A stretch of 33,219 bases of DNA from Steroidobacteraceae bacterium (lineage in GTDB: Bacteria > Pseudomonadota > Gammaproteobacteria > Steroidobacterales > Steroidobacteraceae): assembly GCA_027456085.1 (NCBI GenBank), contig DAIDVO010000173.1, positions 1 to 33,219 of the forward strand. The letters run 5' to 3'. How positions within the stretch are numbered: the stretch's first letter is position 1; each line of letters opens with the position of its first letter. A program made the translations under genes and the position numbers. Positions 9,931 through 19,643 of this stretch are shown piece after piece. The notes beneath the pieces are model-generated. The model saw only the letters and a program-made list of their open reading frames with translations. It made no database searches and was not told the DNA's origin.

Positions 9931-11481
9931 ATGGAATCCGCACGCGCCGCGGCGCAAACGCTTGCTTGCGCCAGGCTTGCCAACGATCTCGGTGGAATCA
10001 CCGCTTCGAACGCGGCATTTTTGAAGTCGCCGCGCCAGCTCCTCATCGACGGCCGGTGGGTGCCTGCCGCGTCCGGCGAGCGCTTCGAGGTGCGCGATCC
10101 GTCGAGCGACACGGTATTGACGAGTTGCGCGGCCGGCGATGCGGCCGACGTCGACAGCGCGGTCGCGGCCGCACGGCGCGCGTTCGACGGCGGCGACTGG
10201 CCGCGTATGAAGCCGTGCGAACGCGAGAAGCTGCTGCACCGTCTTGCCGACCTCATAGAGCAGCATGCCGACGAGCTCGCCGAACTGGAGGCGATCGACA
10301 ATGGAAAGTCCGTGCTGATGGCGCGGCACGTGGACATCAAGCACGCGATAGAAGTATGGCGCTACATGGCCGGCTGGCCGACGAAGCTCGAAGGCAAGAC
10401 CCTGCCGATCTCCGGAACCCTGGTGCCGGGTCAGCAATACGCTGCGTTTTCGACGCGCGAGCCGATCGGAGTCGTGGGTGCGGTGATCGCCTGGAATTTC
10501 CCGTTCCTCCTCGCCACCTGGAAGTGTGCGCCGGCGCGCGCGGCCGGGTGCACGGTCGTTCTGAAACCGGCCGAGGAGACGCCGCTCAGCGCACTGCGGC
10601 TCGGCGAACTCATCATGGAGGCTGGGTTTCCAAAAGGCGTCTTCAACGTCGTGACCGGACTCGGGGCCACGGCGGGAGCTGCGCTCGTGGCGCATCCGGA
10701 AGTGGACAAGGTGACGTTCACCGGTTCCACGGAGGTGGGACGCCTGGTCGTGCGCGCCGCGGCCGGAAACATGAAAAAAGTCACCGTCGAACTGGGCGGA
10801 AAGTCGCCCGCGATCGTGCTGGAGGACGCGAATCTGGATTTGGCGATCGCCGGCGCAGCGAGCGCGATTTTCTTCACCCAGGGGCAGGTATGCTGCGCAG
10901 GCGCGCGCCTGTACGTCGCACGCAAGATCTTCGACCGTGTCGTAGCCGGCGTCGCCCTGCAGGCCAAGTCGCTGAAGCTGGGGCCGGGCCTGGACCCGGG
11001 CGCGCAAATCGGGCCGCTGGTGTCGGCGGTTCAGCGCGAGCGGGTCATGAAGTACATAGGTTCGGGTCTACAGCGCGGCGCGCGCGCGCTCGCCGGCGGC
11101 AAAGCCGTAGAGTCGCGCGGCTACTACGTCGAGCCGACGGTCTTTACGAACGCATCCGCGGACATGGAGATCGTACAGGAGGAAATATTCGGGCCGGTCG
11201 TCGTCGCCCAGCCGTTCGACGACTTCGACGAAATCGCGAAGATGGCGAACGATTCGATCTACGGGCTGGCGGCGAGTATCTGGAGTCGAGACATCAGCCG
11301 GGTATTCCAGTTGGCGCCCAAGCTGCGTGCCGGAACCGTCTGGGTCAATTGTCACAACGTCCTTGATCCGACGATGCCGTTTGGCGGCTACAAGCAATCC
11401 GGGTGGGGACGGGAACTCGGCGGCGAGGCGGTGTATTCCTATCTCGAGAGCAAGTCCTTGTGCATCAATATCGCGGGTTGA
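9931..11481 (+). CDS. NAD(P)-dependent aldehyde dehydrogenase
   Basis: Start at MESARAAAQTL. IGVVGAVIAWNFPFLL, VTFTGSTEVGRLV, VTVELGGKSPAIVLEDA, FFTQGQVCCAGARLYV catalytic Cys region, EEIFGPVVV, PFGGYKQSGWGRELG. Confidence 0.96.
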   Translation: MESARAAAQTLACARLANDLGGITASNAAFLKSPRQLLIDGRWVPAASGERFEVRDPSSDTVLTSCAAGDAADVDSAVAAARRAFDGGDWPRMKPCEREKLLHRLADLIEQHADELAELEAIDNGKSVLMARHVDIKHAIEVWRYMAGWPTKLEGKTLPISGTLVPGQQYAAFSTREPIGVVGAVIAWNFPFLLATWKCAPARAAGCTVVLKPAEETPLSALRLGELIMEAGFPKGVFNVVTGLGATAGAALVAHPEVDKVTFTGSTEVGRLVVRAAAGNMKKVTVELGGKSPAIVLEDANLDLAIAGAASAIFFTQGQVCCAGARLYVARKIFDRVVAGVALQAKSLKLGPGLDPGAQIGPLVSAVQRERVMKYIGSGLQRGARALAGGKAVESRGYYVEPTVFTNASADMEIVQEEIFGPVVVAQPFDDFDEIAKMANDSIYGLAASIWSRDISRVFQLAPKLRAGTVWVNCHNVLDPTMPFGGYKQSGWGRELGGEAVYSYLESKSLCINIAG

Positions 11482-11956
11482 TGCCGAGGGGGGCCGCGAG
11501 GACTTCGCGCAGGACCTTCGCGTGGTTTCTTTGCGCGTCCTTCGCCGCATAAAGCAACGTGACGCGCCGCTCCGCCGCATGCTTGCGCAGCGCATTCAGC
11601 GACGCGCTCTGCGTGCGTAGTTCAAGGCGGTAACGCCGGCAAAATTCGCTCCAGCGCTCCATGTCCTCGTGCAACCACCCGCGCAGCCGGGTGCTCGGCG
11701 CCAATTCGCGCGCCCAGTGATCGAGTGCGGCCTGGCCCTTGCGGACGCCGCGCGGCCACAGCCGATCCACGAGAACCCGGTATCCATCGGCGGGATTTGG
11801 CGGCTCGTAAATCCGCTTGGTATAAATGCCGGGGTCGGCGACGCCGACGTAGTCGGCGCCGAGCTCCGCCAGGTAGCAGGGCGGCGAGCTGCATTCGATC
11901 GGCTGAGGCGCATCCTGTCGTGCTGCGACCGCCTTGCGCTTGCGTGGGGCCGGCAT
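11465..11956 (-). CDS. DUF488-family protein
   Basis: Start MPAPRKRKAV at 11956. GIYTKRIYEPPNPADGYRVLVDRLWPRGVRKGQAALDHWARELAPSTRLRGWLHED...WSEFCRRYRLEL...VTLLYAAKDAQRNHAKVL. 17-bp convergent overlap with the aldehyde dehydrogenase. Confidence 0.88.
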   Translation of the reverse strand: MPAPRKRKAVAARQDAPQPIECSSPPCYLAELGADYVGVADPGIYTKRIYEPPNPADGYRVLVDRLWPRGVRKGQAALDHWARELAPSTRLRGWLHEDMERWSEFCRRYRLELRTQSASLNALRKHAAERRVTLLYAAKDAQRNHAKVLREVLAAPLGINPRY

Positions 11957-12102
11957 CGCGTGAATCCTCCGGTTGCGACCAAATTGAGATTGCAACATCG
12001 GCCCCGCCGGTGCAACTTAGATCGCGGCTATGCGTGCACCCATCCCACCAGCTGCGCCGGGCGCCGGGGCCGCTCACCGGCAGGGCCGGGGAGCGGGCTG
12101 AC

Positions 12103-14712
12103 GTGTCCAACGAGCCCAATGCTCAGTACCGCGCGCAGCTGATCGAACTCGCGGCGCTGGATGTCGAGGAGGTGGCGAGGCGGCTATCCTGCGGTCTACT
12201 GGGGCTCGCGGACGGCCAAGCGCGGGAGCGCCTGCAGAGCTTCGGCCCCAATTCCATCGCGCAACAGGTCGTTCGAGGAATCCCGCTGCAGCTGCTGCTG
12301 AAATTGCGCAATCCGCTGAACATCCTGCTTCTGGCGCTGGCGGTCGTCTCGCTGGCCACGGGCAACATCGAGTCGGCAAGCATAATTTCCTTGATGGTGA
12401 TCCTCAGCGTCTCGCTTGCGCTCGTGCAGGAGCGCCGCTCGAACCGGGCGGCCGCCGATCTGCGGGCGATGGTCCACACCACGGCGACCGTCGTGCGCCG
12501 CGGCTTTGCCGCCGGCGCGGATCTGCCGCCTGTGCCGCGCGAGATCCCGCTCGCCGAGCTCGTGCCCGGCGACCTCATCCATCTGTCGGCCGGCGACATG
12601 GTGCCGGCGGATGTCCGGCTGCTCTCGGCGAAGGATTTGTTCGTCAATCAGGCATCGCTGACCGGCGAAGCCATGCCGGCATCGAAGTATCCGCTGGTCG
12701 AACCGGCGGGGACGGACTGTCTGCAACTGCGCAACACCTGCTTCATGGGCACCAGCGTCTCCAGCGGCGCGGCCACGGCGCTCGTGATCCATACCGGTTC
12801 GCGGGCGGTGTTTGGCGGCATCGCCGGCGTCATCGCCGGCGAGCGCTCGTTGACGAGCTTCGATAGGGGCATCACGCGGTTCACCTGGCTGATGATTCGC
12901 TTCATCGCCGTCATGGTGCCGGTCGTTTTTATCGTCAACGGCCTAACCAAGGGCGACTGGCTCGAGGCCCTGCTCTTCGCCATGGCGGTGGCGGTGGGCC
13001 TGACCCCCGAGATGCTGCCCATGCTCGTGACCGTCAACCTGAGCAAAGGCGCGCTGGCGATGTCGCGCAAGAAGGTGATCGTCAAGCGCCTGAACTCGAT
13101 CCAGAACTTCGGCGCGATGGACGTGTTATGCACGGACAAAACGGGCACGCTGACGCAGGATCGAATCATCCTCGAAAAGCATATCGACCTGGCGGGCAAG
13201 GAGAGCGACAAGGTCCTGGATTATGCATACCTCAACAGTTACTACCAGTCCGGCTTGAAGAACCTGCTGGACGTCGCCGTGTTGAAGTACACGGAGGTGC
13301 ACGAGAAGCTGCATTCGGCGGGCAACTTCCGCAAAGTCGACGAGATTCCGTTCGACTTCATGCGCCGCCGCATGTCGGTCATTGTCGAGAGGCAGGACGA
13401 GCGGCTCCTCATCTGCAAGGGCGCGGTGGAGGAGGTCTTCAGCGTCTGCGCGACGGGAGAGGTCGATGCGCTGCCGTTTGCGCTGGACGCGAGCCATCTC
13501 GAAGCACTGCAAGTCCAGACGAGGAGCCTGAACGAAGATGGATTTCGGGTGATCTCGATCGCCTACAAACGCATTGATGCCGGCGCGACGAACTTCTCGG
13601 TAGACGACGAAGCGGGCCTCACGCTGCTCGGCTACATCGCGTTCCTCGATCCGCCCAAGGACAGCGTGCGCGAGGCGCTCACGATGTTGTCGAGGCACGG
13701 CATCAGCGTCAAGATCCTCACCGGCGACAACGAGATCGTCACGCGCAAGGTTTGCAAGGATGTCGGGCTGCGGGTGGACCGGGTGGTGCTCGGCCACGAT
13801 CTGGAGAGTCTGGGACCCGAGGAGTTCAGTGCGGTCGCCGAGTCCGGCCAGATCTTCGCGAAGCTGTCGCCGACGCAAAAAGCGCAGGTGATCGAGGCGC
13901 TGCACCGGCGCGGCCGCGTGGTCGGCTATCTCGGCGACGGCATCAACGATGCACCGGCGCTCAAGGCGGCCGACGTAGGCATCTCGGTCGACACCGCCGT
14001 GGATATCGCGAAGGAGTCGGCGGACATCGTGTTGCTGGAAAAGAGCCTTCTGGTCCTCGATGACGGCGTGATCGAGGGGCGCAAGGTGTTCGGCAATATA
14101 ATCAAATACATCCGCATGGGCGCGAGCTCGAACTTCGGCAACATGTTCAGCGTGCTCGGCGCGAGTGCGTGGTTGCCGTTCCTGCCGATGGCACCGATTC
14201 AGATCCTGACCAACAACCTGTTGTACGATTTCTCGCAGACGGCGATTCCCACCGACAACATCGATCCGGATTACCTGGACAGGCCGCGGCGCTGGGAGAT
14301 CAAGAATATCGCGCGTTTCATGCTGTTCATCGGCCCGATCAGTTCGATCTTCGACTACGCGACCTACTGCACCATGTACTTCCTCTACGATGCGAGAACG
14401 CCGGACAAGGCGGCCCTGTTCCAAACCGGCTGGTTCGTGGAGTCGCTGCTCTCGCAGACGATGATCATCCACGTCATTCGTACGTCGCGGATCCCGTTCG
14501 TCCAGAGCCGGGCCAGCACGCCGCTCATTCTGACGAGCCTCGTGATCTGTCTCGCCGGCGCCTATCTGCCATACTCGCCGCTCGCTACGCCGCTCGGATT
14601 CGTGCCTCTGCCCACGACCTACTGGCCGATCCTGGCGGCGATGCTCGCAGTCTACCTGGTGCTCACGCACCTCATGAGGAGGTGGTTCCAGCGCGTCTTC
14701 GGCGTGAGCTAG
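12103..14712 (+). CDS. mgtA: Magnesium-translocating P-type ATPase (MgtA/MgtB family)
   Basis: GTG start [138 protein letters not shown] typical of P3B Mg2+ ATPases. The 11725 start in the track is an upstream overextension. Confidence 0.93.
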   Translation: MSNEPNAQYRAQLIELAALDVEEVARRLSCGLLGLADGQARERLQSFGPNSIAQQVVRGIPLQLLLKLRNPLNILLLALAVVSLATGNIESASIISLMVILSVSLALVQERRSNRAAADLRAMVHTTATVVRRGFAAGADLPPVPREIPLAELVPGDLIHLSAGDMVPADVRLLSAKDLFVNQASLTGEAMPASKYPLVEPAGTDCLQLRNTCFMGTSVSSGAATALVIHTGSRAVFGGIAGVIAGERSLTSFDRGITRFTWLMIRFIAVMVPVVFIVNGLTKGDWLEALLFAMAVAVGLTPEMLPMLVTVNLSKGALAMSRKKVIVKRLNSIQNFGAMDVLCTDKTGTLTQDRIILEKHIDLAGKESDKVLDYAYLNSYYQSGLKNLLDVAVLKYTEVHEKLHSAGNFRKVDEIPFDFMRRRMSVIVERQDERLLICKGAVEEVFSVCATGEVDALPFALDASHLEALQVQTRSLNEDGFRVISIAYKRIDAGATNFSVDDEAGLTLLGYIAFLDPPKDSVREALTMLSRHGISVKILTGDNEIVTRKVCKDVGLRVDRVVLGHDLESLGPEEFSAVAESGQIFAKLSPTQKAQVIEALHRRGRVVGYLGDGINDAPALKAADVGISVDTAVDIAKESADIVLLEKSLLVLDDGVIEGRKVFGNIIKYIRMGASSNFGNMFSVLGASAWLPFLPMAPIQILTNNLLYDFSQTAIPTDNIDPDYLDRPRRWEIKNIARFMLFIGPISSIFDYATYCTMYFLYDARTPDKAALFQTGWFVESLLSQTMIIHVIRTSRIPFVQSRASTPLILTSLVICLAGAYLPYSPLATPLGFVPLPTTYWPILAAMLAVYLVLTHLMRRWFQRVFGVS

Positions 14713-14847
14713 GCCGGGCGTGGATGAAATTACCGGCCGAGATGACTTAGTATGCGCCAGCCGCCGAGGTGCACCGGCGACGGGCAATTGCGCGATTGAA
14801 CGGGCCGGGGCCTTGCCGGCGGGTGCGTTCGGCACTGCAAGACGGGG

Positions 14848-16122
14848 GTGGATTTGAATTTCTTTGCGCGACTCTACTATCGACACCGCAAGCTGTGGAA
14901 GGCCGTGCGGCTGTACCTGGTCATCGCCGGCCCGGGAATCGTCGTCATGGTCGCAGACAACGACGCCGGCGGGATCACGACCTACGCGGCGACCGGCGCC
15001 AAATACGGCTATCACCTGATCTGGTTCCTGCTGCTGCTGATTCCGGTCGCCTATTACGTCCAGGAGATGACGGTGCGCCTCGGCGCCGTCACCAAGCGCG
15101 GCCACGCGGAAGCTATTTTCGACGGCTTCGGCGCGTTCTGGGGTTGGTTCTCATTGCTCGATCTGATGCTCGTCGATTGGCTGACGCTGGTCACCGAATT
15201 CGTCGGAATGACCGCGGCCCTGTCGATTTTCGGTGTGCCTCCGTGGCTGACGGTTGCCGCGGTCATCGTGCTGATGGCCATCATCGTGCTGCATGGCCGC
15301 TACTGGACCTTCGAGAAGCTGTCGCTGTTGTTCTGCGCCTTGAACCTGATCTACATTCCGGGCGCGTTCCTCGTACACCCGTCGGTCCGCGACATATTGC
15401 GCCAGGGCCTGATTCCGAACTTCGCCGGGGGCTTCAACGGCCAGATGTTCTTCTTCCTGATGGCCAATATCGGCACGACGATCGCTCCGTGGATGCTGTT
15501 CTTCCAGCAAAGCGCGGTCGTCGACAAGGGGATGCTGGAAAAGGACATCCCATGGGGACGGTTCGACACGCTGCTCGGTTCGTTCGTCACGGTGATCGTC
15601 GCGGTCTTCATCGTCGTCGTGACCGGAACCGTGCTGCACGGCGTGGACATCGACAGCGCCGCCCAGGCGGCGCAGGAACTGATGAAGACCGATCGCTATG
15701 TCGGCACGTTTCTCGCGATCGGCCTGTTCGACGCCGGACTTCTCGGGGCGATCTGCATCTCGCTCGCAAGTTCCTGGGCGTTCGGCGAGATCTTCGGTTG
15801 GGCGCACTCGCTGAATACGAAGATCCGGCAGGCGCCGTGGTTCTATGCGACTTACTTCTTCACGCTCGTGACCGCCGGCCTCGTCGTGCTGATCCCGCAC
15901 GCGCCGCTCGTCCTGATCACGCTGTTCGTGCAGGTGATCGCGGTCACGCTGCTGCCCGCGGCCCTGGTATTTCTGATCCTGCTGCTCAACGACCGTGCGA
16001 CGATGGGGGCCTACTGCAATACGGTCACGCAGAACGTGATCGGCGGCTTCATCGTCACCGCGATCGTCGTCCTCTCGACCCTGTACGGCATCACCGTGAT
16101 GTTCCCCAATCTATTCACGTAG
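14848..16122 (+). CDS. Divergent Nramp-family divalent metal transporter (possibly Nramp-related Mg2+ transporter type)
   Basis: GTG start. Multi-TM: YLVIAGPGIVVMVADNDAGGITTYAATGAKYGYHLIWFLLLLIPVAYYVQEMTVRLGAVTKRG is typical Nramp TM1-TM2, but the DPGN and MPH motifs are absent. Confidence 0.85.
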   Translation: MDLNFFARLYYRHRKLWKAVRLYLVIAGPGIVVMVADNDAGGITTYAATGAKYGYHLIWFLLLLIPVAYYVQEMTVRLGAVTKRGHAEAIFDGFGAFWGWFSLLDLMLVDWLTLVTEFVGMTAALSIFGVPPWLTVAAVIVLMAIIVLHGRYWTFEKLSLLFCALNLIYIPGAFLVHPSVRDILRQGLIPNFAGGFNGQMFFFLMANIGTTIAPWMLFFQQSAVVDKGMLEKDIPWGRFDTLLGSFVTVIVAVFIVVVTGTVLHGVDIDSAAQAAQELMKTDRYVGTFLAIGLFDAGLLGAICISLASSWAFGEIFGWAHSLNTKIRQAPWFYATYFFTLVTAGLVVLIPHAPLVLITLFVQVIAVTLLPAALVFLILLLNDRATMGAYCNTVTQNVIGGFIVTAIVVLSTLYGITVMFPNLFT

Positions 16123-16136
16123 GCCGCGAGATACCC

Positions 16137-16313
16137 ATGAATGCATACCGCAATTTCTTTTCGAAAATCACCGAGATCAATGCGAGGTACGGCAAGTCGC
16201 GCATTGAAATGTCCGGCGCGGTACGCTTCTCGCTGATGGCGCTGCGCGTGTATCTGATCGCGCTAGTGGCCTTGATGATCTACAAGTTCGTGCAAATCGC
16301 CGTGCAGGGGTAG
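16137..16313 (+). CDS. 58-aa predicted single-TM small protein
   Basis: ATG at 16137, TAG at 16311-16313: MNAYRNFFSKITEINARYGKSRIEMSGAVRFSLMALRVYLIALVALMIYKFVQIAVQG. Sits 14 bp after the Nramp-like stop and 3 bp before the next start. C-terminal hydrophobic helix. In the track it is only the tail of an out-of-frame ORF (14769..16313). Confidence 0.7.
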   Translation: MNAYRNFFSKITEINARYGKSRIEMSGAVRFSLMALRVYLIALVALMIYKFVQIAVQG

Positions 16314-16316
16314 GCC

Positions 16317-17570
16317 GTGGTCACCGTGCTGGAACACGAGTTCTTCCTCGGCGAAATCCTCGACCGGCGGGTATTCGTGAAGAAACGCCGGATCGGCCGC
16401 CTGAGCGATCTGGCGATCGTCGAGACCGGCAAGCTCCCCGAAGTCACGCATATAGTCGTCACGCGGCCCTACGGCTATCCCGCGCTGACGATTCCCTGGG
16501 AGCGGGTGGTGCTGATCTCCAATCACGAGATCGTGCTCGACATCGGCGAGGAGGCGACGGCGCAATTCGAGCACGCGCCGCAGGAAAATCTTATCCTTCT
16601 CCACGACCACATACTCGACAAGAAGATACTCGATATGGACGACCACGAAGTCGAGGTCGTCTACGACGTCAAGCTCGCGTTCCAAAACGGCAAGCTATAC
16701 GCCGCCGAGGTGGACTTCAGCCGCTATCGGGCGCTGCGCCGTCTGGGGCTTCACAAGCTGGCAAAGCTGCTCACGGATAGGAACCAGGAGAACCGAGTCT
16801 CCTGGCTGTACGTACAGCCGCTACCCGAGCATCTCGGCAGTTTCGCCGGCAACATCAAGCTCAAGGTGCAGAAGGAGACGCTCAGCGAGATCCATCCGGT
16901 GGATCTCGCCGACATTCTCGAAGAGCTCGAGGGCGGACAGCGGGTCGCGCTGTTCAATGCGCTGGAAACCGAGCATGCGTCGGACACGCTCGAAGAAGTC
17001 GAGCCGCGGGTACAGCGTGAGTTGATTCACGCTATCGAGAAGGAGCGTGCGGCGGTGTTGATCAACGACATGACCCCCGCGCAGGCGGCGGACATCCTGG
17101 CGATTCTGCCGCGCGACGAGGCCAACGCGATCCTGCGGCTCATAGACCGGGACAAGTCATCGAAGGTCGCGCACATCATCGGGCAGCACGACGAACAAAT
17201 CCTCCACTACGGCTCTGCCGACGTGATCCGCTTGCCGCCGTCCGCGCTGGCCGAGGATGTGCTGGACCGCTACCGCGAAATCGCCAAGGACAAGAACGTC
17301 GTCATGTACATTTATGTGGTCGACCCGGAAGGAGTGCTCAAGGGCGTCGTCGACATACGCGAGATCGTCGCGGCCGAGCCCGGGCAAAAGCTCGGCGACA
17401 TCATGACCGAGCACGTCATCGGGCTGCCGAAGAACGCGACTCTGCGGGACGCGGCGATGCTGTTCGAACGATACAATTTTCGCGCATTGCCGATCACCGA
17501 CGACAACGACCACCTTCTCGGCGCGGTGTCGTCGCACGATATCCGCAGCATACGACCGCGGCTCGGGTAG
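16317..17570 (+). CDS. Soluble MgtE N-terminal-domain + CBS-pair protein lacking the MgtE transmembrane domain; N-terminal PRC-barrel-like region
   Basis: GTG start. N-terminal [33 protein letters not shown]; MgtE_N-like [76 protein letters not shown] repeats [18 protein letters not shown]...[51 protein letters not shown]; ends without TM segments. Confidence 0.88.
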   Translation: MVTVLEHEFFLGEILDRRVFVKKRRIGRLSDLAIVETGKLPEVTHIVVTRPYGYPALTIPWERVVLISNHEIVLDIGEEATAQFEHAPQENLILLHDHILDKKILDMDDHEVEVVYDVKLAFQNGKLYAAEVDFSRYRALRRLGLHKLAKLLTDRNQENRVSWLYVQPLPEHLGSFAGNIKLKVQKETLSEIHPVDLADILEELEGGQRVALFNALETEHASDTLEEVEPRVQRELIHAIEKERAAVLINDMTPAQAADILAILPRDEANAILRLIDRDKSSKVAHIIGQHDEQILHYGSADVIRLPPSALAEDVLDRYREIAKDKNVVMYIYVVDPEGVLKGVVDIREIVAAEPGQKLGDIMTEHVIGLPKNATLRDAAMLFERYNFRALPITDDNDHLLGAVSSHDIRSIRPRLG

Positions 17571-17597
17571 CGCCGCCGCGCAGCGCTTGGGCGGCGC
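17570..17597. terminator. Candidate bidirectional hairpin between convergent genes
   Basis: GCGCCGCC (17570-17577) / GGCGGCGC (17590-17597), 12-nt loop, between the convergent MgtE-like and ftsH stops. No U-tract, so only tentative. Confidence 0.3.
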
Positions 17598-17608
17598 CGG
17601 ATCCAGGC

Positions 17609-19520
17609 CTATCGGGCCGGCGCGGGCGGGTTCTCGGCCTGTTCGCGCAGCAGGCGCACGACCTCGTCCCGATCCATGACTTCCCTTTCCAGCAGCGCGG
17701 CCGCCAACGCGTCGAGGCCGGGCCGCCGCGCCGCCAGAACCTCGCGGGCGCGTCGCTGCGCCTCCTCGATCAGCGCGCGCACTTCGGCATCGATGAGACG
17801 CGCCGTATCCTCGCTGTAATTGCGCTCCTCCTCGCCGGAGACGCCGAGATAGACCAGTTGTTGGCGCCGACCATATGTCAGTGGTCCGAGCTTCTCGCTC
17901 ATGCCCATTTGCGTGACCATGCTGCGGGCGATCTCGCTCGCGTGCTCCAGATCGTTCTGCGCGCCGCTCGAGACCTCGCCGAAGGTCATCTGCTCGGCGG
18001 CGCGGCCGCCGAGCAGGATCGCGAGCTGGTCCTTGAATTGATTTTCGGTGGCAAGGAATTTCTCCTCGACCGGGAGCTGCAGCGTATAGCCGAGCGCCGC
18101 CATCCCGTGCGGAATGATGGATACCTTGTGAAGCGGCTCGCCGGTCGGCACATTGAGCGCGACCAAGGTGTGGCCCGACTCGTGCACGGCGACGCGGTGC
18201 TTTTCCGCCGCGTTCAATACGCGGTGCTTCTTTTCCGGTCCGGCGATGATGCGATCGATGGCTTCCTCGAAATCGGCCATCATGACCGCCGCGTGTCCAT
18301 GCCGCACCGCGCGGATCGCCGCCTCGTTCGCGACATTCGCGAGATCCGCTCCGACGAAACCGGGCGTACGCTGCGCGACCACGCGCAGATCGACCTCCGG
18401 GCCTAGCTTCATGCGGCGGGTGTGCAGGCGCAATATCGCCGTGCGATCGGTCAGATCCGGCTTGTCGACGACGATCTGCCGATCGAACCGGCCCGCGCGC
18501 AGCAAGGCCTTGTCGAGAATTTCGGGCCGATTGGTCGCGGCCATCACGACGACGCCGGTGGACGGGTCGAAGCCGTCCATCTCCGACAAGAGCTGATTCA
18601 ACGTCTGTTCGCGCTCGTCGTGCCCCCCCCAGCCGCGGACCGATGCCGCGAGCGCCGCCGACGGCGTCCAACTCGTCGATGAAAATGATGCAAGGCGCCT
18701 TCTGCCGCGCCTGTTCGAACAGTTCGCGCACGCGCGCCGCTCCCACGCCGACGAACAGCTCGATGAACTCCGAACCGCTGATGCTGAAGAACGGCACGCC
18801 GGATTCGCCGGCAACGGCCCGCGCCAGCAATGTCTTGCCGGTGCCCGGCGGTCCGACGAGAAGCGCACCCTTGAGCATGTGCCCGCCCAGGCTCTGAATG
18901 CGCGTTGGATCCTTGAGAAAATCGATGACTTCCTTCAGCTCCTCCTTGGCTTCCTCGGCCCCGGCGACGTCCTGGAAAGTCACTCGAACGCCCGTTTCCG
19001 CATGGATGTGGATGCGGTTGGCGCCGAGATTGAGCAAGCCGCGATTGCCGCTGCGCGCCGCGAACAAGTTCCACACCAGGAACACGGCGCCGAACGGCAA
19101 TACCCAATTCAGCAGAAAATTCAGCAGCCAATGCGTCTGATGCACGACCGAGAACTTGACGGCGTGCGCGGCGAGCGACTGCGCCAACGCATCGTCGTCC
19201 GGGCGTTCGGTGATGAATTCCGCGGGTCGATGCGTCTTCGGATCGGTCACGGTCAAGGCGCCGCTGATCATTTGATCGCCGAGCGTCGCCTCTTTGACCT
19301 CGCCGCGGTTCAAGTGCTGGAGAAACTCGCTGTAGGGAATCTGCACCTGGGCCGAGTGCTGCGCCGTCTCCCAGAACCACATCGATCCCAGCATGGCGAT
19401 CAGATAGATCCACCAGAGGTTCTGCGGCTGCTGCCAGAACCGCCGCGGTGCGCGCTTGTTGATCTCCAGTTCCGGCTTCTTCGATCCGATGCCGAGTGCG
19501 GACTTGCGTACGTCAACCAC
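17609..19520 (-). CDS. ftsH: ATP-dependent zinc metalloprotease FtsH, interrupted by an apparent frameshift near 18623-18630
   Basis: The N-terminal part is in one frame (ORF 17157..19520: [72 protein letters not shown]). The rest is in another frame (ORF 17609..18868: [51 protein letters not shown]..., HESGHTLVA zinc motif). The switch falls at a C8 tract (G8 on the coding strand). Confidence 0.9.
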
Positions 19521-19643
19521 GGCGAAACCTCCGGGCGATGATCAAGGCGAGTGCTTGTAGGCCCATGATGCACGCGCCGGACGGCGCGTCTATCCGTACA
19601 TTCCGCGAGCATGCCATATCGCGCGAACGGGGGTGGTGGCATC

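Noticed and set aside
11725-12102. N-terminal extension of the mgtA ORF
   Set aside because: Antisense to the DUF488 gene and non-homologous; the MgtA-like sequence begins after the GTG at 12103.
14713-14847. Metal-sensing riboswitch (M-box or yybP-ykoY) ahead of the Nramp-like gene
   Set aside because: No recognisable conserved core of either class by eye; an Infernal/Rfam scan would be needed to reopen this.
13126-15105. 659-aa minus-strand ORF opposite mgtA and the Nramp-like gene
   Set aside because: Antisense shadow ORF crossing two well-supported genes, biased composition, no domain.
18623-18630. Programmed -1 ribosomal frameshift in ftsH
   Set aside because: Joining the two frames needs a +1 (or -2) shift, so classic -1 slippage does not restore the protein; sequencing error, mutation or transcript slippage fits better.
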